DNA from: Beroe forskalii
Lineage: Eukaryota; Ctenophora; Nuda; Beroida; Beroidae
DNA: 64,000 nt
NCBI GenBank assembly: GCA_011033025.1
Contig: WFMF01000337.1
Span: 124,001 to 188,000 of the forward strand
Reading direction: 5' to 3'
In this document: in pieces, positions 53,775-64,000 of the stretch
Layout of the letters: each line of letters opens with the position of its first letter
How positions within the stretch are numbered: the stretch's first letter is position 1
The notes under the pieces: generated by a model
The model's database searches: none
The model's input: only the letters and a program-made list of their open reading frames with translations
What the model was told of the DNA's origin: nothing
Made by a program: the position numbers and the translations under genes

Positions 53775-55180
53775 TAAGAAATGTTTGAGAGGTAAATATA
53801 GGGTTTTTTGGATTTTACAGGAAAACAAAGGAAAACTGGTGAATATCATTGGTTCAGTGGTTTCAGGGGCATAATTTATGACCAGATGCACCTCTATTTC
53901 ACCTCCCTTGAGACCTCTATATCGAATAAGGGTCGAAAAAGGGCAGTTTTCAGGCCGAAAAACGTGACTTTTCACCCCCATAAAAGACAAAAAATGGGTG
54001 ATTTCGGAATTGTGAGGCTTGTTATGTCTTTTGTAGGTCTTCCATGAATGGCGTGCAAAGTTTCAGCTCAATCAGTCAAAGCGCAGCTCTTTTGGATTTT
54101 GGGTGCCTCAGAAATAAAGAGTGTGATGGATTACTGTTTTGAGAGGTATAAATAGGGTTTTTTGGATTTTACAGGAAAACAAAGGAAAACTGGTGAATAT
54201 CATTGGTTCAGTGGTTTCAGGCGCATAACTTATGACCAGATACACCTCTATTTCACCTCCATCGAGACCTCTATATCGAATAATGGTCGAAAAAGGCAGT
54301 TTTCAGGCTGAAAAGAGTGACTTTTCACACCCATAGAAGACAAAAAATGGGTGATTTCGGAATTCTGAGGCTTGTTATGTCCTTTGTAGGTCTTCCATGA
54401 ATGGCGTGCAAAGTTTCAGCTCTATCAGTCAAAAAAATTAATTATTTCTCAAGATAAAGAGTGCGTTACACTAAATACCTATACTTAAGACACAGTTCAA
54501 AGCGCACATCTTTTGGATTTTGGGTGCCTCAGAAATGAAGACCCGCATGGATCACTGTTTAGAGGTAAAAATAGGGTTTTTTAGATTTTACCGGAAAACA
54601 AAGGAAAACTGGTGAATTTCATTGGTTCAGTGGTTTCAGGCCCATAATTTATGAACAAATACACCTCTATTTTACCTCCCTTGAGACCTCTATATCGAAT
54701 AAGGGACGAAAAAAGGCAGTTTTCAGGCTGAAAAGAGTGACTTTTCACGCCCATAGAAGACAAAAAAAATGGGTGATTTCGGAAATCTGAGGCCTGTTAT
54801 GTCTTTTGTAGGTCTTCCATGAATGGCGTGCAAAGTTTCAGCTCTATCAGTCAAAGTGCACATCTTTTGGATTTAGGGTGCCTCAGAAATGAAGACCTGC
54901 ATGGATCACTGTTTTGAGAGGTAAAAATAGTGTTTTTAGATTTTATAGGAAAACAAAGGAAAACTGGTGAATATCATTGGTTCAGTGGTTTCAGGCGCAT
55001 AATTTATGACCAGATGCACCTCTATTTCACCTCCCTCGAGACCTCTATATCGAATAAGGGTCGAAAAAAGGCAGTTTTCAGGCCGAAAAACGTGACTTTT
55101 CACCCCCATAAAAGACGAAAAATGGGTGATTTCGGAATTCTGAGGCCTGTTATGTCTTTCCTGGGTCTTCCACAAATTTC
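53775..55180 (+). repeat. Diverged satellite array, about 4 units, upstream of ISY1
   Basis: The same family as 10531-19117 but a different subfamily: units start at about 53784, 54130, 54555 and 54915 and read cgacctctatatcgaataag and acgtgacttttcaccccc where the main array has catctacgcccaataagg and gcgattttaacccccc. One unit is interrupted near 54430-54500 by unrelated AT-rich sequence. It lies 0.4 kb upstream of the ISY1 start. Confidence 0.9.
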
Positions 55181-56135
55181 AAACATTGTCATGAATCTAT
55201 CCAGATCCAGATGAGAATTGATAAATCACCATTACAATCCCTGAAGACAGTGAAATGTGGTTAGCAGTATACATGAAATACTAAACAGATTGTGGTATGC
55301 TTGGCAGTGTAGCATAATAACAAACATTTTTATTCAGCAACAGAATGATTTTAAAAATATCATCTAGAACAGTCTTGCAGATTAATGTCTTGAAAGATTT
55401 CTTTTTAATTCAAAAATACCTAGATTTAGCAATGCATTTAGCATAGAATAACAAGAAATGGCTATTTTTGAAAATTGAATGAGATAAAATAAAGGATTTT
55501 GATGAGCACATCAACAAAGTTCTCAAACAAATTAAGTAACTGCAAGCCTTCACTGGATCTTCCAATCTCTATAATAATGAAAATAACCAGAGCATTAACA
55601 ATTTTTAAATGGTGGTACTGAATAGAGCAAGGAAGTACCTTTGCAGTTCGATTTTTTCAGACGTTACCTGAAAACGTCAGATAAGTCTGATTGTGATAGA
55701 CTTCACCCATCATTGGCTCACAATTCTCTTATGGTTGGAGCTGGCATGGTCCTGGGTCATATTGCATTGGATGGTGACTTTGTTTAAAGATCTACTATGT
55801 GCAAGTACCCTTCAACTGTGTTGCGTCGAAATATACACAAGAAAAGTTTTAAATATGCAATTTCTAGTTGATCTGTGTTATAAATCTAAACTATGGCATT
55901 TGCGCGGCGTCAACTTATTATTCACATAAGGGGACGTGACGCGCAATTGATCGCGCGCTCTGCGCGCGTTAATTGACAAAATGCGCGAAGATTTCACTGT
56001 GAAAACAACCGCGCGTTCCGTAAATTCAGAAAATTGGCATAAAAATCGAAGGAAGTACTATTTTGTTTGAAGACCCACGGTGGGGTACCCATTTAAAGGG
56101 CTTTGAAATAAATATAATCAGTACAATAAAAATCG
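55181..56135. other. Intergenic DNA
   Basis: No gene was recognised. The longest plus-strand frame (55693-55929, 78 codons) has no domain and no partner exon. A GC-rich patch with gcgcgc palindromes sits at 55895-55970. Confidence 0.5.
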
Positions 56136-56747
56136 AGTTTTAGTGCATAAGACTGACATTTGAGCGATAAAAAGAATTAAATGATCAAACAGAACTGATA
56201 ATTTGTAAGGATATTGAAAATCCTGGTGCGTTTCAACCCCGAAAATACTCAGCACTCTCGCCCATCCGTAATTTACGTGAATCTCACTCACTGTACTGCC
56301 TTGCTGAGATTGTATGTCAAGTCACACACGACTATGAGCCCATAACACAACATTGCACGTAGGAATTAAACCATTACCTTTTTAGCCCAATTTGACACGG
56401 ATGTACGAAGTTCTTCCTGAATTCGGTTGGCACCGAGTGAGTGCAAAATGCAAATACAAATGTGGAGAGCAATAGCAATTCAGCGAATTAGTTCAGTACT
56501 GAACATTATTATAGAGTTATAGATACTATACTTTTCAACTATGGCTTCGTCGTGTGTGACTTGACATACAATCTCAGCAAGGCAGTACAGTGAGTGAGAT
56601 TCACGTAAATTACGGATGGGCGAGAGTGCTGAGTATTTTTGGGGTTGAAACGCACCAGGATTTTCAAAATCCTTACAAATTATCAGTTCTGTTTGATCAT
56701 TTAATTCTTTTTTATCGCTCAAATGTCAGTCTTAATGCACTAAAACT
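56136..56747. repeat. Long inverted repeat, ~197-bp arms, ~216-bp spacer
   Basis: Arm 56136-56332 is matched by the reverse complement at 56549-56747 with few differences. For example gtgcataagactgacatttg pairs with the complement of caaatgtcagtcttaatgca, and the ends gtcaagtcacacacgac and gtcgtgtgtgacttgac face each other. The right arm ends at the stop codon of the exon at 56746-56874. A transcript through both arms would form a long hairpin. Confidence 0.9.
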
Positions 56748-56874
56748 ACCCACAATTTTCTGGGGGCTTGGCTCTCGACCCGTAAAGGGACTTCTTTACA
56801 GCATCCAGGTCTGAGATGCGAGTTAACGCTTTGATTCTACGTTCAGCTTCTTCCATCAGCGATTCCTCCAATTT
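56746..56874 (-). CDS. Candidate terminal exon of an unidentified gene (43 codons)
   Basis: On the minus strand an ..ATACAATAG acceptor is followed by an open frame that starts KLEESLMEEAERRIKAL, then TRISDLDAVKKSLYG and ends PPENCG before TAG at 56746. Composition is coding-like, with a charged helix followed by a short tail. I found no upstream exon with matching phase between here and the PI3-kinase stop at 58501, so the gene is unknown. It could be an alternative 3' exon of the PI3-kinase transcript, a separate small gene or a remnant. Confidence 0.4.
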   Translation of the reverse strand, partial: KLEESLMEEAERRIKALTRISDLDAVKKSLYGSRAKPPENCG

Positions 56875-58500
56875 CTATTGTATAAATCCGTGCCGAGACT
56901 GCTTATTGAATGAATCGTCGACTCATTTCGAAGCGATTAAATTTTCTAAATTGCTGAAATTAAACAACTGTGCTGAAGTATTTTAATACTTTTATACTAA
57001 TACAAATCACTATAGTATGCAACAAATACATCGATTCATTTCCTGGAGGACACACTAATCGTCACTTGTTAGCTAATGACATTATAAATCGTCAAATCTA
57101 AAGTCAATGATCATATTTCACCCAAAATTTTCTGAATAAGACTTTCCTGTGTATCTAACTAAGGGAAATAAGGAATATTGCTCGTAATGATAAATGATTT
57201 GAGCTCAGACTGTATTGAAATATCATAGAACATATTACGAACAAAAACGGAATAAATGCAATCCAAGATAGTAAGATACCCTGTATACTGAAACGCTAAA
57301 AGTTCGTCCATCGGCTGACCCATTGTGCCAATTATCTTAAATAATCATCAATGCCAATATATTTCAAAACATAAAACAGAAGTTAAATATTGATAGTGGA
57401 ACAAACAAAGCAAATCTAAGGAACAGGGAATGATCAGGAATTAAACAATCGCAGACCAAAAATTGGCGAAATTTAATATGCAAATTCAGCTTTAATATTA
57501 AGATAAGTACTTGAATATGAGTCCTACACGCTTGGATAAGATCAGGATAGGTTCATGAACTACTTATTTGGGTTGCTAACTGAACACAAAATCTTTAATC
57601 TACCTTGACTTAAGTCTGATCAGCTTCAGCCCTCACTCATTCATCAACAAAATAAAGCATAAAAATCAATAAAAAAAGCAATCAAATAAACCCATTATAG
57701 CGTGAGTTCATGATCAATAAACAAATAATCTGATTAATTCTTATCCACCATCGATTAAAAAAGCACTGGTGACGTATAGTATTTTACAAAACATTTTAGT
57801 AATGAAATGGAGTATATTTTCAAATTTTGGCCCAGAGGCAGGTTTTAGTACCATCCGAGCAGTTTAGTTATACGTGCAATACTGGAAATCTAATGATATT
57901 CATGCCATAAAAGTGAGTCACTATGATGTATCAAAAGAGTTGCTCCAAAAGCAGTAGCATATTAGAAAGCTCTTAAACACATTTTATTATTTACGCCTAT
58001 GGCATCCGTCAAGGTCAGTAATATCATGTGAAACATCGCTTACAATTTAAACTGTAGAAGGAAACATAATATGTCCTATTGCCCCACCTTCTGCGTGAAA
58101 ATATTTACAGAATGAGCCGTTCCTCATTCGTCGAAGTGGTCATGATACAAACTGGCTATACTATACCATATACATACAAAATTTTTACAAAAAAGCGGTC
58201 AATTCACATTTTCAGAGTGAGCAGCAATCAATAGCGTTTCACTGTGTCCAGTGTTATATTATGAAGAGAAATGCGAAACATAATATGTGTAATTTAAAGA
58301 GTGTATCTATTAAATGATTACTTCGGCGTCTGAGCGTATCTATCTTTATATTCGTCAGTAAACCTAGAAAATCTATCTGGGAAACATAAGAGATAGATCT
58401 GGGAGTGAAGACTTCTATAACTTCTGGCGTTAGAACATCTATAACTGACATCAAAATATCACTTGGATCAGATCATCTAGATATATAACTGATATTGAGA
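56875..58500. other. AT-rich DNA downstream of PI3-kinase
   Basis: Nothing recognisable on either strand. It must contain the PI3-kinase 3' untranslated region and polyadenylation site, and any upstream exon of the candidate at 56746-56874. Confidence 0.5.
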
Positions 58501-61766
<3,266 letters not shown>

Positions 61767-64000
61767 CTGAAAGGAAAAATCTGAAATTTGATTTTCATAA
61801 CTTTATCTGTAGCATTTTGAAGCAAATCTCCAATACTTCCACACACTCCAGCTTGCATAATATATCGGATTATTATTACTTTACATAATATTACGTTGCT
61901 GCTGAACTGCGTTTAACTTGGATACACTGGGGCGCCTCTCTTGAAAACCACTTTCAACACCCTACAGCAAGTCCCTGTACCATGTCCCAAGATGACGTCA
62001 TTATCATAGCTCAAAGTGGGGAGTTGATGACGGTTCAACCGCCTAGTTTTATTTGATGCGTGAAGTGAGTGTATCATATCACAACATACATACATACATC
62101 CGCCAATGTATAGTGCTAATTGCTCGTGTCAAGTTTCTACAGGGTTATTCTATATGACGAACCACGGAATACTGCCGGTGTGATGTCATCAATTAACCGT
62201 TCTGAATCATGATAATGACGTCACTCTCAAGTCTCAACCACCAATTTATTGTGCGCAGAAAAATAAGATTCCCTCACTTTTCCCATGCATATCAAATGCA
62301 TGTTTATGCAGACTTGTATATTCTGCTTGCCTTTTGATATAACAATATGCCATGATTTTGATACATATTGTTCATCTTGGATTCGGCTTCGCCTCGTATA
62401 CAATATGCAGCTCAATGCTTTCCTACAGCTATTATAGTTCCTTATAAGTCAGACTTGTATCCCTACATAACGTCGCTCTCAAGTCTCAATCACCAATTTT
62501 TATTGTGCGAAGAAATTCCCCTACTTTTCCCCCACTCCTCCGAGGCATATCAAATGCATGATTATTGATTATTCAAATTTATATTCTGTTTGCCTTTTAA
62601 TATAACAATATGCCATGATTTCGATGCATATTGTTCATCTCTTATTCGGCTACGCCTCGTCTAATATGCAGCTCAATGCTTTCCTACAGCTATTATAGTT
62701 CCTTATAAGTCAGACTTGTACCCCTACATACACAGTAAGGGCATATGCAATAGGTTGCGTTGTAAGTCTTCCGATGACTTAAGTATACAATGTATGGCGT
62801 ATACGTGTATACTTGACTCACCAGAATACATCCAAAGTATAATGTACTTTATTGTAATGTGTACAATGTACATGGCTTGTATATAGCTGATTGTATAGCG
62901 AGTACTCAGTACATGTATGTAAAGTTTACGTGAAAAATATAAGTTAGTTGGTATTTTGTGCCGAGTTTTAATAGCCCAGTAGTAGTCAGGCAGATATTAT
63001 CAAACTGTTTAAAATTTCGTTCCGTTCTCTCGGTCAAGAGTTGGGCTGATCAATATATTTGTTTTGTCTGCTGATGAGTTTTAAACATTCTTTCTCCAGT
63101 AAAACTTAGTGTGGGATAGGGGTAGTATTTCAAAACAGAAAAACAGAAAAAAACGGGTTTTAATTTCAATCCATGGGAGGCTAATTTAACTGATATTCTC
63201 CGGAATTTGTACAAATGATTATGGGAATAGGGTAATCGTCAGTTCGGTATGCCAGACTGGAAAATAGACGATTTAAGTTTAACGTTCCCAACTCACACAA
63301 TTTCATCAATATCTAGATTTAAGATAGGCGGCTGAGATTAACGCCCAACCAGTCCGCCCATAAAAGAGGCAATCCCCTTCGGGGGCTTTCAAATCCTAAT
63401 CCTCAACAACGTAAAAGAGCGGGGGATAAAAAGCCGGGGCGGGGGCTACAAAGTCACATACCCAACCTGGTCATGAACCAAGGTTTCATGTTGCCCTTTG
63501 CTTGGCTGCGTGTATTCAAACACTCCGAATATTACACGTGTGTTTGCTTAACCCAGAACGGTAAATTGATAGCTTTGACGAAAAGTGTGATTTGGAGGTC
63601 CTTTGAAGGCGGCAGGAGGACGTCATTATCATGAGTTATAATGATGAATTTCAGTCAAAAAACGGACTTTAGTTCGTTCAAGTTAGCTACCAATCAACTT
63701 TTAACTTAAGTCTGTTTTTTGACTAACGTTCTTCCTTAGTCAACGCAAGTCGTTAACATATGGTCATTAATAACCCGTAGTTAAGTTTACTGTTTTCAAC
63801 TGTTGCCCTGAAATTTAAATTTTGTATTCAAACAACCATTTAAATCTTAGAACTTTGATGTGTTTACACGGTTTAACTGTGCCCAGAACGGTTCCAATTT
63901 ACTTTTTTTTGAGTTTGGGCTTTTTGGGGATTGGGAAACTGTGACATTTGGGACAATTGGGACAAACAAAGTTGAAAAAGGCGGTCATTTATCATTTGCA
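61767..64000. other. No gene recognised; intron or intergenic
   Basis: More 5' exons of the PI3-kinase gene are expected on this side, but none could be identified by motif. It may be a large intron. A tandem duplication is present at 62218-62730. Confidence 0.5.
62218..62730. repeat. Two-copy tandem repeat, ~255 bp unit
   Basis: Copies 62218-62469 and 62470-62730 both run from acgtc(a/g)ctctcaagtctc through caatatgccatgatttt.at and gcagctcaatgctttcctac to gtcagacttgta.ccctaca. They differ by small indels and substitutions. No coding sequence. Confidence 0.88.

Overview
The window is animal nuclear DNA. It is AT-rich, with spliceosomal introns, satellite arrays and small transposons. Conserved eukaryotic genes (class I PI3-kinase, the splicing factor ISY1, V-ATPase subunit D, a LIM protein) sit beside genes I do not recognise. 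The phylum cannot be fixed from this window; an invertebrate is likely. A run of 100 N at 16537-16636 marks an assembly gap.

Layout. (1) 1-10530: two intronless, tandemly duplicated MFS transporters on the minus strand in gene-poor DNA. (2) 10531-19760: about 24 copies of a ~353-bp satellite, running into a 30-bp GC-rich minisatellite. (3) 20.5-24.3 kb: a minus-strand LIM-domain gene whose large intron holds decayed copies of its own exons, plus two foldback elements. (4) 25.7-47.4 kb: a tandem segmental duplication. Its unit carries three small secreted six-cysteine protein genes (minus), the last two exons of V-ATPase subunit D (minus) and a single-exon Ser/Arg-rich gene (plus). The junction can be placed within a few bases near 34497. 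It cuts one peptide gene and one copy of the Ser/Arg-rich gene. The second copy has since gained three insertions, and the first copy has gained a foldback element. (5) 47.8-61.8 kb: three minus-strand housekeeping genes in a row. These are V-ATPase D (first exon at 49059), ISY1 (50018-53408) and the C-terminal half of a class I PI3-kinase (58501-61766). A possible extra terminal exon at 56.8 kb abuts a 200-bp inverted repeat. (6) 61.8-64 kb: no gene recognised.

The most unusual content is the secreted protein family: five intact genes and one pseudogene. They share a near-invariant MRN(V/I)A leader and a six-cysteine spacing pattern over otherwise very different mature sequences. Next come the consequences of the duplication for V-ATPase D, where the nearer copy of the penultimate exon has lost its GT donor while the distant copy keeps it, and a tandemly duplicated 63-nt PI3-kinase exon whose two copies differ only at synonymous sites. 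Gene models were built by eye from splice signals, reading frame and family knowledge. No alignment or search was run.
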